The notes under the pieces are model-generated. The model made no database searches, was not told the origin of the DNA, and saw only the letters and a list, made by a program, of their open reading frames with translations. From Bin87 sp965232895 (GTDB taxonomy: Bacteria > Chloroflexota > Dehalococcoidia > Lucifugimonadales > UBA3495), in assembly GCA_965232895.1 (NCBI GenBank), contig OZ247430.1, positions 62,001 through 126,000 of the forward strand: a stretch of 64,000 nt of DNA. The letters are read 5' to 3'. A program made the translations under genes and the position numbers. Numbering within the stretch: the first letter of the stretch is position 1; the number at the start of each line of letters is the position of its first letter. Below, piece by piece: positions 51,701-59,457 of this stretch.

Positions 51701-53952
51701 AACTCTACCGGAACCTGTCCAACGAAGAGACGGCAAAAGCCCTGGACAGCATCAAGGAAATGGGCTTCTACTACGCGACCAAGTCCGGAATTACCATCGC
51801 GATCAACGACATTCAGGTGTCGGAGCGCAAGCGGGACATCCTCGACTCTGCCGGCCAGAAAGTGGCCGAGCACGAGGACAACTTCATGATGGGGATGATG
51901 ACGGAGGAGGAGAAGTACGAGCGCATCATCGACACTTGGACGGAAGCGTCCGATGACATGCAGCAGGTGGTGGAGTCGGAGATGGCCAACTACGGCGGCG
52001 TCGCCGTGATGGCCAAGTCGGGAGCCAAGGGTAACATCTCGCAGATCAAGCAGATGGCCGGCATGCGTGGCCTGATGAGTGACCCGGAGGGTCGCATCAT
52101 CGAACGCCCGGTCAAGTCCAGCTTCCGCGAGGGCCTGACGGCGCTGGAGTACTTTATCTCCACCCACGGCGCGCGCAAGGGTCTCACCGACACCGCGCTG
52201 CGCACCGCGGACAGCGGCTACCTGACCCGGCGGTTGGTCGACGTTTCCCAGGAAGTGATCGTCCAGGAGTCGGACTGCGAATTCGCGGAACCCTTCTACG
52301 TGGAGCCCCGGCCCGATGACCCGACGCTTTCCAATCTACCGGAACGCATCGTCGGCCGTATGGCCGGAGACGTGATCGCCGATCCGACCAGTGGCGAGAT
52401 CATTGTTGACCGCAACGAGATGATCGACGAAGCATTGGCAACCGCTATCCGCGACGCCGGTATCGACCGCGTGCCGGTTCGGTCCCCGTTGACCTGCCAG
52501 ACCCGCCGCGGCATCTGCCAGATGTGCTACGGGAGGCTTCCGGCCACCGGCAAACTCGTCGAGATCGGACAGGCAGTGGGTGTCATCGCCGCACAGAGCA
52601 TCGGCGAACCCGGCACCCAGTTGACCATGCGTACCTTCCACACGGGAGGGATCGCCGGCTCCGACATCACCACGGGCCTGCCCCGGGTGCAGGAGTTGTT
52701 CGAAGTGCGGCCACCGAAAGGCGCGGGCGTGCTGACGCATATTGACGGCGCCATTGCCATTGAGGAAGATCCCAATGGATCGCGGCGCATTCGGGTCACC
52801 TACGACGAAGAGGAACGCCACGATTACGTCCTGCCTGCCGGCGCCATTCGGTTGGTGGAACGGGGCGAACCAGTCGAAGAAGGCAAGTTGCTCGCCGTGG
52901 TGCTGAATACGTCGTCCTCCCCGTCCACCGACGGCGACGCGGAGACGGGCACCGCGCTGGCAAACACCGACGTGGTGAACGAAATCCGCTCCGATTTCCA
53001 GGGAGAGGCCGAAGTGACCTCAGACGGGGTTACCGTCGTGTGGCGCGAGGAAGAGTCCCGCGTTTACGACGTGAGCTCCCAGATGACGCTCAAGGTCGCC
53101 GATAACCAGCAGGTGATGGCTGGCGACGCGCTGGTCGACGGACCGTTGGACCTCCGGGAGTTGCTGGACATCCGGGGCCTGGAAGGTCTGCAGCACTACC
53201 TGGTCGACGAGGTTCAGGAGGTTTACCGCTCTCAGGGCGTGAGCATCCACGACAAGCACATCGAGGTCATCCTGCGCCAGATGCTGCGGCGGGTGCAGGT
53301 CGAGACGGCCGGCGACACCGAGTTCATCCCCGGCGACGTGGTGGACAAGTTCCGGTTCCAGGACCAGAACGCCCAGGTGCTGGCCGAAGGCGGCGAACCG
53401 GCAACGGCGAAGACCCTGCTGCTGGGCGTTTCCAAGGCCGCCCTGACCACGGATAGCTTCCTGTCGAAGGCCTCCTTCCAGGAAACCACCAAGGTCCTCA
53501 CCATGGCCGCGGTCGCCAGCGACCGGGACTGGTTGCGTGGTCTCAAGGAGAACGTAATCATCGGTCGTTTGATACCGGCCCGGCTGGATTCCCTGCTCCA
53601 GGCGGAGAACGAGTTCGCTCTCCGCGAGGCCATGAACGAATTCGGTGGAGAGTTGGCGCCGTCCTGGCTCTCCGGTGAGGGAGAAATAGCGGACGAGTTC
53701 GCCCCCCTGGAAGGCGCGGAGGAACTGATCGACGAGGAGCTGATCGCCGGGCAGGCCCCGTCGCCGTTCGGCGGCGCGGCCATCGGCGGCGCCGGCTTCC
53801 AGATCAGGACCGCGGAAGAAGAGGACGAACTGGTGCGGCGGGCTCAGTCACTGACCGACAACGACTCCGAGATCGATCGGGAGGTGGAGTTGACCGCGTC
53901 GCGAATCTTCTCGCCATTCGAGGAAGAGGAAGAGGACGTTCCGCGCCTGTAA
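48748..53952 (+). CDS. rpoC: DNA-directed RNA polymerase subunit beta'
   Basis: Carries the catalytic Mg site in NADFDGDQMAVH (Asp850, 852, 854). The N-terminal zinc ribbon uses Cys68, 70, 83 and 86, and a second zinc site uses the cysteines of CQTRRGICQMCYG and an upstream CEFAEPF. The protein is 1734 residues against 1407 in E. coli. The excess is mainly one insertion of about 350 residues between ILYYSAYVINQVD (about 140) and KPFWGEAFDAEMGAEP (about 560), largely helical and acidic. Thermus also carries an insertion at this location. The C-terminus is very acidic (FEEEEEDVPRL). The start could be Met1 or Met4. Confidence 0.97.
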   Translation: MVRMLDNREATSSDFNAIRISIASPEQIAGWSSGEVQKGETINYRTQRPEKDGLFCERIFGPTKDWECQCGKYKRQKYKGVVCDRCGVEVTRANVRRQRLGHIALAAPVANIWFVKNTPSVMSLALDLKLSDLTRILYYSAYVINQVDIDLMREQLERHSTEVDELREGPLAVAYGAWQRIADRVGDWALEGSLHEAVSIITAPSETLPQAVAGAKSALDRLAGVTDPTEGDFTADLEFLLNLATEGIKAERATYEVGRLLLAEGVIDSPDKLAMAAIEGDQVAVAISGLHHGSRPIAEALDQQSSRSQAVVDAFNAWRGDPSEELQDDLFDAVERLRDDITIVYDEALAPAVSGVAAAVIGVGSASFGPTAQQPLSDDLAEIEHALTTVEQAVRSWNYRRSDDNPEGRGWNLPAFNALLDRLQPDSADMKVIGELEDRIEFIQTDIAPDDQRKEISLWRRQLPVLRDLIGVVDDYLLRAVAERRKEAVDLIQAMRWLRWDPSQRPRTADVAWLWDDLKLPAAMRNETELPDEFYIARSGSPGLHLTTLSTSRYDRLKPFWGEAFDAEMGAEPILEFLNLLDTDLDQERYYTELEMRATSSQIRTKAGKRMRLLETFRRSENRMQDMIMTVLPVLPPELRPMVQLDGGRFATSDLNDLYRRVLSRNHRLKRFASMRAPGLMIRNEKRMLQEAVDSLIDNGRQGKAVKGKRDHALKSLSDLLKGKQGRFRQNLLGKRVDYSGRSVIVVGPELKMDECGLPKRMALELFKPFVMHRLVLSALAPNIKAAKRMVERSSPEVWHILEDVIKDRPVMLNRAPTLHRLGIQAFKPVLIEGSAIQLHPLVCSAFNADFDGDQMAVHVPLSAMAVYETGSVMLSTNNMLSPASGDPLVAPTLDMVMGCYYLTELVANAKGAGGVFYDVDEARIAYSDGQLNLRAPITVLKVSGADGKIETTMGRLIFNETIPDAMGYKNQLMDRGAIKDLTSELYRNLSNEETAKALDSIKEMGFYYATKSGITIAINDIQVSERKRDILDSAGQKVAEHEDNFMMGMMTEEEKYERIIDTWTEASDDMQQVVESEMANYGGVAVMAKSGAKGNISQIKQMAGMRGLMSDPEGRIIERPVKSSFREGLTALEYFISTHGARKGLTDTALRTADSGYLTRRLVDVSQEVIVQESDCEFAEPFYVEPRPDDPTLSNLPERIVGRMAGDVIADPTSGEIIVDRNEMIDEALATAIRDAGIDRVPVRSPLTCQTRRGICQMCYGRLPATGKLVEIGQAVGVIAAQSIGEPGTQLTMRTFHTGGIAGSDITTGLPRVQELFEVRPPKGAGVLTHIDGAIAIEEDPNGSRRIRVTYDEEERHDYVLPAGAIRLVERGEPVEEGKLLAVVLNTSSSPSTDGDAETGTALANTDVVNEIRSDFQGEAEVTSDGVTVVWREEESRVYDVSSQMTLKVADNQQVMAGDALVDGPLDLRELLDIRGLEGLQHYLVDEVQEVYRSQGVSIHDKHIEVILRQMLRRVQVETAGDTEFIPGDVVDKFRFQDQNAQVLAEGGEPATAKTLLLGVSKAALTTDSFLSKASFQETTKVLTMAAVASDRDWLRGLKENVIIGRLIPARLDSLLQAENEFALREAMNEFGGELAPSWLSGEGEIADEFAPLEGAEELIDEELIAGQAPSPFGGAAIGGAGFQIRTAEEEDELVRRAQSLTDNDSEIDREVELTASRIFSPFEEEEEDVPRL

Positions 53953-53977
53953 CCGGCGAAAGACCCGCAGGAACCCG

Positions 53978-54005
53978 GTAGGGGCGAACCAAAATTCGCC
54001 CCTAC
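53978..54005. repeat. GTAGGGGCGAA palindrome between rpoC and pyrD
   Basis: A perfect 11-bp inverted repeat GTAGGGGCGAA / TTCGCCCCTAC with loop CCAAAA, 25 bases after the rpoC stop. It has no T-run, so it is either a weak terminator or a dispersed repeat; the same arm occurs at 22271. Confidence 0.75.
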
Positions 54006-54033
54006 GTTCATGCTGAAGGAGGCCCTGCCAAAC

Positions 54034-54993
54034 ATGGACTTATCCGTCAATCTGGCTCCGCGCAAACCCCGGGGATTGCGGTTGGTCAATCCCGTGATGA
54101 TCGCGTCGGGCACCTTCGGATACGACGGTTACGGACGCGGACTCGCCCCGGACGCTCCGTTGGAATCTCTCGGCGCCATATTGCCCAAGACTTTCACCCG
54201 GAATCCTCGGCTGGGCAACCCGGAACCGCGTTGGTTTCCCGCGTCATTCCGGGAGGGCCTGGAGGCCGGCGAGACCACCTTGCTGAACTCGGTGGGCCTG
54301 ACCAATCCCGGGATCGAATCGGCAATGGCAAACGTGACCCCGAACTGGGCCGGGTCGAAAGCAAATTTCGTGATCAGCATCGCCGGCGACTCTTCGGAAC
54401 AATGGGAGGAAATGGCCTCGTTCACGCGCGGGGTCCAAGGATTCTCGGCGATAGAACTGAACCTGAGCTGTCCGAACGTGGACGATGGCGCCATGTTCAG
54501 TCACCACCCACGGCTGACGGAGGCGGCAATCGCCGGGGTGCGACGCCAAGCCGACCTACCCCTTTGGGCCAAACTGTCTCCCAATGTCCCCGATATCGCC
54601 GAAATCGCCCACGCCGCCGTCGGGGCCGGTGCTGACGCGCTGACGATCTCCAACACCGTGCCGGCCATGCACGTCGACGTGGACACGGGACGGGCGGTGT
54701 TGGGCACCGGGTACGGGGGACTGTCGGGGCCGGCGTTGCGGCCCATCGCCATGGCGCTGGTGCACAAGGCGGCCCAGGCGGTGGACGTCCCGATCATAGG
54801 CGTCGGCGGCATCATGACCGGACGACACGCGGCCGAGTTTCTGATGGCGGGCGCGACCGCAGTCCAAATTGGCAGCGCCAACCTGGCCGACCTGAACGCG
54901 CCGTTTCGGATATTGTCGGAACTTGAAGAACTGCTCGCCCGCTGGGAAGTTGACAGCGTGCGCCAGATCATCGGCGCCGCCTGGTGGGACTAA
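54034..54993 (+). CDS. pyrD: Dihydroorotate dehydrogenase, class 1
   Basis: Oxidises dihydroorotate to orotate in pyrimidine synthesis. The 319-residue protein has the class 1 features: LVNPVMIASGTFGYDG, NSVGLTNPG, the active-site cysteine in ELNLSCPNVDDG (Cys146), and the FMN phosphate loops VGGIMTGRHAAEFL and GATAVQIGSANL. The form without a membrane-anchoring N-terminus suggests class 1B, which pairs with PyrK; no pyrK is adjacent. I chose ATG 54034, eleven bases after GGAGG; the ATG at 54010 lies upstream of that site. Transcription may continue from rpoBC through the palindrome. Confidence 0.92.
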   Translation: MDLSVNLAPRKPRGLRLVNPVMIASGTFGYDGYGRGLAPDAPLESLGAILPKTFTRNPRLGNPEPRWFPASFREGLEAGETTLLNSVGLTNPGIESAMANVTPNWAGSKANFVISIAGDSSEQWEEMASFTRGVQGFSAIELNLSCPNVDDGAMFSHHPRLTEAAIAGVRRQADLPLWAKLSPNVPDIAEIAHAAVGAGADALTISNTVPAMHVDVDTGRAVLGTGYGGLSGPALRPIAMALVHKAAQAVDVPIIGVGGIMTGRHAAEFLMAGATAVQIGSANLADLNAPFRILSELEELLARWEVDSVRQIIGAAWWD

Positions 54994-55019
54994 CCCGCTG
55001 CACCTTCGGGCCAGAGACG

Positions 55020-56222
55020 TTACCAGGCGGAACGCAGCACTGCCTCCAATTCCTCCGCCCCGTTCACCGGGCGGACATTGCGATGCAATCCGAAATCGGT
55101 CATGGCATCCTGCGCGATCTGCGGGATACCATCCGCCGGGACACCGACATCCCGCAAACGCACGGGAAGGCCGACGGCCTCGAAAAACCCCGTCACCGCC
55201 GCCGCTGCTGAATCGGCTGCTTCCTGGTCATCATCGCCCGGCTCGCGTACGCCAAGGGAGTCTGCCACCCGCGCCTGACCGGCCGTGTTGAAGTCGCGAT
55301 TGAACCTCATCCCGGGACCAGTGGTAATGGAGTAGGCCGAGCCGTGGTCGCACTCCGCATAGCGGGTATCCAGGCTGTGCGCCAGGGCGCTCACCACGCC
55401 GAGCGCGGATCCGCTGGCTCCGGTATCCCACGCGCGGTTGTACATGAACGATGCCACGCACAGGTTGACACGGGCCGTGCCGTCGTCATCAGTTTTGCGA
55501 ACCAGCGGAAGATTCTCAACCAGCAATCCCAGCGACGAAAGCAGATCGGCAGCGGCCATAGCGTTGACCCGGGGCGCCTGAAGCGCGCTCACCACCCCGC
55601 TGAACAACGAACCCGACGCGCTGATGCAAAGCTCTGCGGGGGCGGTCAGCAGGGCGTCGGAATCCCAGATCACAGCCTCCGGGCGGGTCTTGGGATCGAA
55701 CATCTCCAGGCGGTGACCGGTGTCCCCGTCGATGACGGCGGTGCCGGCACGGGTCGCGGCGGTGGTGGGCGTGGTCAGGACCAGAATGTTGGGGATCTTC
55801 GGCTCCATCAATCGCGGACTGATCGGGGGCTGTCCCTCGGGATACTTGGTCGCGTGGTCGCGCGGATGGCCTCCTTCAGCCAGCATGATGATGATGGCCC
55901 TTGCGGTGACTACGGCGCTCCCGCCGCCCACAGCGATGATCAAGTCGGCGCCGGCCTCCCGGGCCATCGCTGCGCCTTGCATCACCGACGGCACGGGCGA
56001 GCCGGCTTGCACCCTGTCAAAAACGCCGGCCGGCTCCTGGCCCAGGGCTTCGCTCACTCGGTCCAGCAGGGCGGTGCGCGTGGCCACGGAGTGACCACAG
56101 ACTACGAAAGGCCGGGCCGCTCCGGCGCGGTTCACGGCTGCCGACAGGTTGGACAATGCGCCGTCGCCGGCGAAAACGCGAACGGGATAGGCTACATGGC
56201 GGAACTGGGGTACTGTTGTCAT
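55020..56222 (-). CDS. Iron-containing alcohol dehydrogenase-fold protein with incomplete metal site
   Basis: A 400-residue protein of the group III (iron-type) alcohol dehydrogenase / maleylacetate reductase fold. The NAD-binding GGGSAVVTARA (99-109), LTTPTTAATRAGTA and GASGSALGVVSALAHSLDTRY are present. In the family, Asp and His of DAxxH plus two later His bind iron. The later ligands remain (His282 and His293), but the DAxxH stretch is GSLFSGVVSAL (204-214) with neither Asp nor His. It may be metal-free or use another metal, so the activity is uncertain. It is convergent with pyrD and divergent from the 56334 gene. Confidence 0.85.
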   Translation of the reverse strand: MTTVPQFRHVAYPVRVFAGDGALSNLSAAVNRAGAARPFVVCGHSVATRTALLDRVSEALGQEPAGVFDRVQAGSPVPSVMQGAAMAREAGADLIIAVGGGSAVVTARAIIIMLAEGGHPRDHATKYPEGQPPISPRLMEPKIPNILVLTTPTTAATRAGTAVIDGDTGHRLEMFDPKTRPEAVIWDSDALLTAPAELCISASGSLFSGVVSALQAPRVNAMAAADLLSSLGLLVENLPLVRKTDDDGTARVNLCVASFMYNRAWDTGASGSALGVVSALAHSLDTRYAECDHGSAYSITTGPGMRFNRDFNTAGQARVADSLGVREPGDDDQEAADSAAAAVTGFFEAVGLPVRLRDVGVPADGIPQIAQDAMTDFGLHRNVRPVNGAEELEAVLRSAW

Positions 56223-56315
56223 AAGTCACTCTGAGTTGGAAGTTTGGCGCCCGGACGCAGCGGGCTGCGGCTGGCAGTTTACTACCTGCGTTACAGGCCC
56301 GCCACGAAGGTCTGA

Positions 56316-56321
56316 TAAAAT
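56316..56321 (+). promoter_or_regulatory. -10-like element (TAAAAT) of the 56334 gene
   Basis: TGATAAAATCG lies 12 bases before the ATG, implying a leader of only about six bases if used. No -35 is evident. Confidence 0.4.
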
Positions 56322-56333
56322 CGATCGCGTAGC

Positions 56334-56798
56334 ATGTCCGACCGCCGATCAACATCATCCACCCGAACGCTGCCGGCCCGGCTGGCACGATACCGCAGCC
56401 AGGCGCTGCGGTTGCAGGAATCCGCGCACGTGGCCATGCAACGCGGGCAGTGGAGCCATGCCGAAGACCTCATATGGGGCAGCCTGGTCGCGGCGGCGCG
56501 CGGTGTCGCTTTGTGGTATGGCGAAGCGGCAGGTGACGACGCCGGGCTCAAAGAGTTCGTGAAGCGCATCGGCGAAGAGGAGAAAGACCGGTACATCCGC
56601 GACGCGTTCGATCATCTTTCAGCCCTGGCCGATGCCGCCGAGCGCGTGCGCGACAGGCGTTCCCGGGTAGACTATCTGATCCTCGCGATGGACGACCTGG
56701 ACGAGGGCATCGACCGGCTGGTGGCTCGAATACCCGGTGGCGACGACGCTCTGCCCTCCGCCGATCCTGATGACGAAGTTGCGGACTTTGGCGGGTGA
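56334..56798 (+). CDS. Helical protein of unknown function, HEPN/PaREP1-like in character
   Basis: A 154-residue, almost entirely helical protein. Segments such as AMQRGQWSHAEDLIWGSLVAAARGVALWYGE and EEEKDRYIRDAFDHLSALADAAERV (each a run of amphipathic helix) recall PaREP1/HEPN-like helical bundles, but the HEPN RxxxxH motif is not clear, so I do not assign function. The C-terminus is acidic. It starts 12 bases after a -10-like element and ends three bases before mtaB, so the two are probably co-transcribed. Confidence 0.65.
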   Translation: MSDRRSTSSTRTLPARLARYRSQALRLQESAHVAMQRGQWSHAEDLIWGSLVAAARGVALWYGEAAGDDAGLKEFVKRIGEEEKDRYIRDAFDHLSALADAAERVRDRRSRVDYLILAMDDLDEGIDRLVARIPGGDDALPSADPDDEVADFGG

Positions 56799-56801
56799 CA
56801 C

Positions 56802-58181
56802 TTGCCTACCGACGAGATACTACAGGTAATACGACGGCCCACGTCGGAGCGTCGCGACCCCGCTGATGCGCGCGTGGCCGAGGCCGGGACCGTTGCGATA
56901 GAAACCCACGGATGCAAGCTGAACCAGGCGGACAGCGCGGCGCTGGCGCAGGAGTTTGCGCGAGCGGGCTACCGGCTGGTGGACCAGCGTCGCGATGCCG
57001 ACATCATCGTCGTGAATACCTGCACGGTTACCGCCACCGCAGATTCGAAGGCCCGCCGGGCGCTGCGGGCTGCCCACCGGGCCAATCCGGACGCAGTTGT
57101 CGTCGCCGCCGGATGCTACCCCGAGCGAGCCGCCGAGGACCTGCGCCGCATCCCCGAGGTGTCCCTGGTGGTCGGCAACCGGTCGAAACCGGACCTGGTG
57201 GCTATGGCCACGACCGAGAGCGCGGGTCGGCAGGGCATTTCTGCTGATGCCGGGGCCCTTGGCGACGGCATCGCGCTCACGGGCATCCTTCGCCGGAGCC
57301 GGGCGATGGTCAAAATCCAGGAGGGTTGCGACCAGGTCTGCGCGTATTGCATCGTGCCCAGGGTGAGAGGCCGCGAACGGAGCATCCCTCCCGATCAAAT
57401 CGTTGACGCCATCCGAAGGTATTTGGCCGGCGGGTTCATGGAAGTCACGCTGACCGGTACGCAACTGGGCACCTACGGCTTTGATTTGGAAAACGCGGAT
57501 TTGCCGGGTTTGCTCGACCGGATACTGGGGGAGACCGACCTGCCGCGGCTGCGGGTCTCATCGCTTCAGGCCCATGAAATCGGCGCGGACCTGCTGGAAC
57601 GCTGGGAGAACCCCCGCTTATGCCCGCACTTTCACGTGCCGTTGCAGAGCGGCAGCGATAGCGTGCTCAAAGCCATGCGCCGCCGATACGATACCGACAC
57701 GTTCCGCAGAGCGGTTACGAGCATCCGGGAACGGGCGCCAGGCGCCGGCATCACCACGGACGTGATCGCCGGTTTCCCGGGTGAAACCGAACGGGATCAC
57801 GCCGCAGGTTTGGATCTGGTGCACGAGTTGCAGTTCGCCGACGCCCACGTGTTCCCGTACTCCAGGCGCCCCGGCACCTCCGCGCATCACATGACGGATC
57901 AGTTGCCGCCGCAGGACATACGCCGGCGCGCCGGTGAGTTGACTGCCTCAGCTGCCGTCGGGTTCGCGGAATTTCGCACTCGGATGAAGGGCCAGGTCCG
58001 CCCCGTTTTGTGGGAAACCGCCAAACCCGGGGTCGACGGGACCATGCTCTGGAGCGGGCTGACGGACAACTATGTACGCGTGTCGGCTCCAGGCGGCCCG
58101 GCATTGGGCAACTCGATAACCCCGGCCCGGCTGGGCGAATTGAGCGGAAAGGCGCTCCAGGCAGACGCCCTGGAAGGTTGA
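56802..58181 (+). CDS. mtaB: tRNA t6A37 methylthiotransferase MtaB-type radical SAM enzyme
   Basis: Converts t6A to ms2t6A at position 37 of tRNAs reading ANN codons. The UPF0004 domain supplies cluster cysteines Cys38 (ETHGCKLNQAD), Cys74 (VNTCTVT) and Cys105 (AAGCYPE). The radical SAM site is CDQVCAYC (Cys176, 180, 183) followed by IVPRVRGRERS, and the C-terminal TRAM-like domain follows residue about 390. The HGCKLNQ form fits MtaB rather than MiaB (YGCQMN) or RimO. The start is TTG at 56802, three bases after the upstream stop. The 459-residue length is normal. Confidence 0.88.
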   Translation: MPTDEILQVIRRPTSERRDPADARVAEAGTVAIETHGCKLNQADSAALAQEFARAGYRLVDQRRDADIIVVNTCTVTATADSKARRALRAAHRANPDAVVVAAGCYPERAAEDLRRIPEVSLVVGNRSKPDLVAMATTESAGRQGISADAGALGDGIALTGILRRSRAMVKIQEGCDQVCAYCIVPRVRGRERSIPPDQIVDAIRRYLAGGFMEVTLTGTQLGTYGFDLENADLPGLLDRILGETDLPRLRVSSLQAHEIGADLLERWENPRLCPHFHVPLQSGSDSVLKAMRRRYDTDTFRRAVTSIRERAPGAGITTDVIAGFPGETERDHAAGLDLVHELQFADAHVFPYSRRPGTSAHHMTDQLPPQDIRRRAGELTASAAVGFAEFRTRMKGQVRPVLWETAKPGVDGTMLWSGLTDNYVRVSAPGGPALGNSITPARLGELSGKALQADALEG

Positions 58182-58491
58182 ACCCAGCCGCCGCCTGCAC
58201 GAGGACCAAGTGGAGCTCCCGTTGGCGACGCAGCCCATTTCCGCCGGCCGATGCGTACCCCTCCTTACGGTATAATGGACGCCGACCGGCGGGGAAGAGA
58301 CTCCGGTGATTCGCGGAAGCCGCTCCTTAGCGCAATGGCATCGCGCCAGCGGCGCCGCCGTCAGTCTACCCGGGTTGCGGAAAGCCTTGATAATCTTCCC
58401 AAAATGACATGCAACGCCGTCCCCGGCAAGAAAATACCATGATGTGCGCGGGCCCGATTTTCGACCGGCGCTCAGGTCGATAGGTGAATCG
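58182..58491 (+). other. Leader region of the ABC ATPase operon
   Basis: 310 bases with a consensus TATAAT at 58271-58276 and then about 215 nt of GC-rich sequence with several short inverted repeats, for example GCGGAAGCCGC near 58313 and GGCGC / GCGCC pairs near 58340-58360. Such a long structured leader could be regulatory, but it matches no riboswitch class that I recognise. No open frame with a ribosome binding site is present. Confidence 0.4.
58271..58276 (+). promoter_or_regulatory. -10 element (TATAAT) of the ABC ATPase operon
   Basis: Consensus TATAAT, 216 bases upstream of the first ATPase start. No good -35 hexamer is visible at 16-18 bases. Confidence 0.5.
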
Positions 58492-59457
58492 ATGACAGAC
58501 GACGTAATCCTGCGAGTGCAGGATTTGCAGACCCACTTTTTCACGCGTACCGGCGTGGTGAAAGCGGTGGACGGCATCAGCTTCGAACTGAAGCGCGGCG
58601 AGACCCTGGGCATCGTGGGCGAGTCCGGCTCCGGCAAGAGTATGACCGCATGGTCGATCCTGGGGATGGTCCCGCACCCGGGCCGGATCATCGGGGGAAG
58701 CATCAACTACCTCGGCGAAAATCTGCTGGAAAAGAGCCCCGGCGAAATGCGCGATATCCGCGGGTCTGGCATCTGCATGGTCATGCAGGACCCACTGACT
58801 TCCCTGAACCCGGTGTTCACAGTTGGCGATCAACTTGTCGAGTCGTTGCGACTGGAATACAACGAGCCCCGGCGGTCCCTGCGTGACCGCGCGATCAAGT
58901 TGCTGGAAAACGTGCGCATACCCGCAGCAGAAGACCGTTTGACCAACTTCCCGCACCAGATGAGCGGGGGAATGCGTCAGCGTGTGGTCGGAGCGATTTC
59001 CATCGCCCGTGCCCCCAATCTTCTGATCGCCGATGAGCCCACCACCTCCCTGGACGCAACCATTCAGTTGCAATACCTTCGCCTCCTCAAGGACATCCAG
59101 TATCAGACTGGCGCTGCAATCATCTTTATCACTCACGACTTCGGGATCGTGGCGAGGATGTGCGACCGCGTGGCCGTCATGTACGCGGGCCGCATCGTGG
59201 AACAATCGGACGTGGAGGACATGTTCGACCGGCCGGCCCATCCCTACACCGAAGCGCTGCTGGAATCCGTTCCCGACCTGGACACGGACGTTGACATGCT
59301 GCCTTCGATCGAAGGCCAGCCGCCGTCGCTGGATGCCCTGCCCGATGGTTGCTCGTTTGCGCCACGGTGTCCGCACGCCTGGGAACGTTGCAAGGACTAT
59401 CCCCTGGAATTCACGGTGGCGCCGGGCCACGTGTCGCGATGCTGGAGGGCGGAATAA
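58492..59457 (+). CDS. Peptide/nickel-type ABC transporter ATPase (DppD/OppD-like)
   Basis: A 321-residue ATPase of the oligopeptide/dipeptide/nickel importer class. Walker A is GESGSGKSMT, signature MSGGMRQRV, Walker B LLIADEPTTSLD and H-loop FITHDFG. The C-terminal oligopeptide-binding extension has CSFAPRCPHAWERC, whose cysteines bind a cluster in some members. I chose ATG 58492 after AGGTGA; the frame is open from 58444. It overlaps the second ATPase gene as TAATG. The cognate permeases and binding protein are not in the window. Confidence 0.92.
   Translation: MTDDVILRVQDLQTHFFTRTGVVKAVDGISFELKRGETLGIVGESGSGKSMTAWSILGMVPHPGRIIGGSINYLGENLLEKSPGEMRDIRGSGICMVMQDPLTSLNPVFTVGDQLVESLRLEYNEPRRSLRDRAIKLLENVRIPAAEDRLTNFPHQMSGGMRQRVVGAISIARAPNLLIADEPTTSLDATIQLQYLRLLKDIQYQTGAAIIFITHDFGIVARMCDRVAVMYAGRIVEQSDVEDMFDRPAHPYTEALLESVPDLDTDVDMLPSIEGQPPSLDALPDGCSFAPRCPHAWERCKDYPLEFTVAPGHVSRCWRAE

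Noticed and set aside
58277..58440. tRNA, tmRNA, SRP RNA or a known riboswitch in the ABC ATPase leader
   Set aside because: I compared remembered consensus cores of these RNAs with the sequence and found no convincing match; it is left as an unclassified leader.
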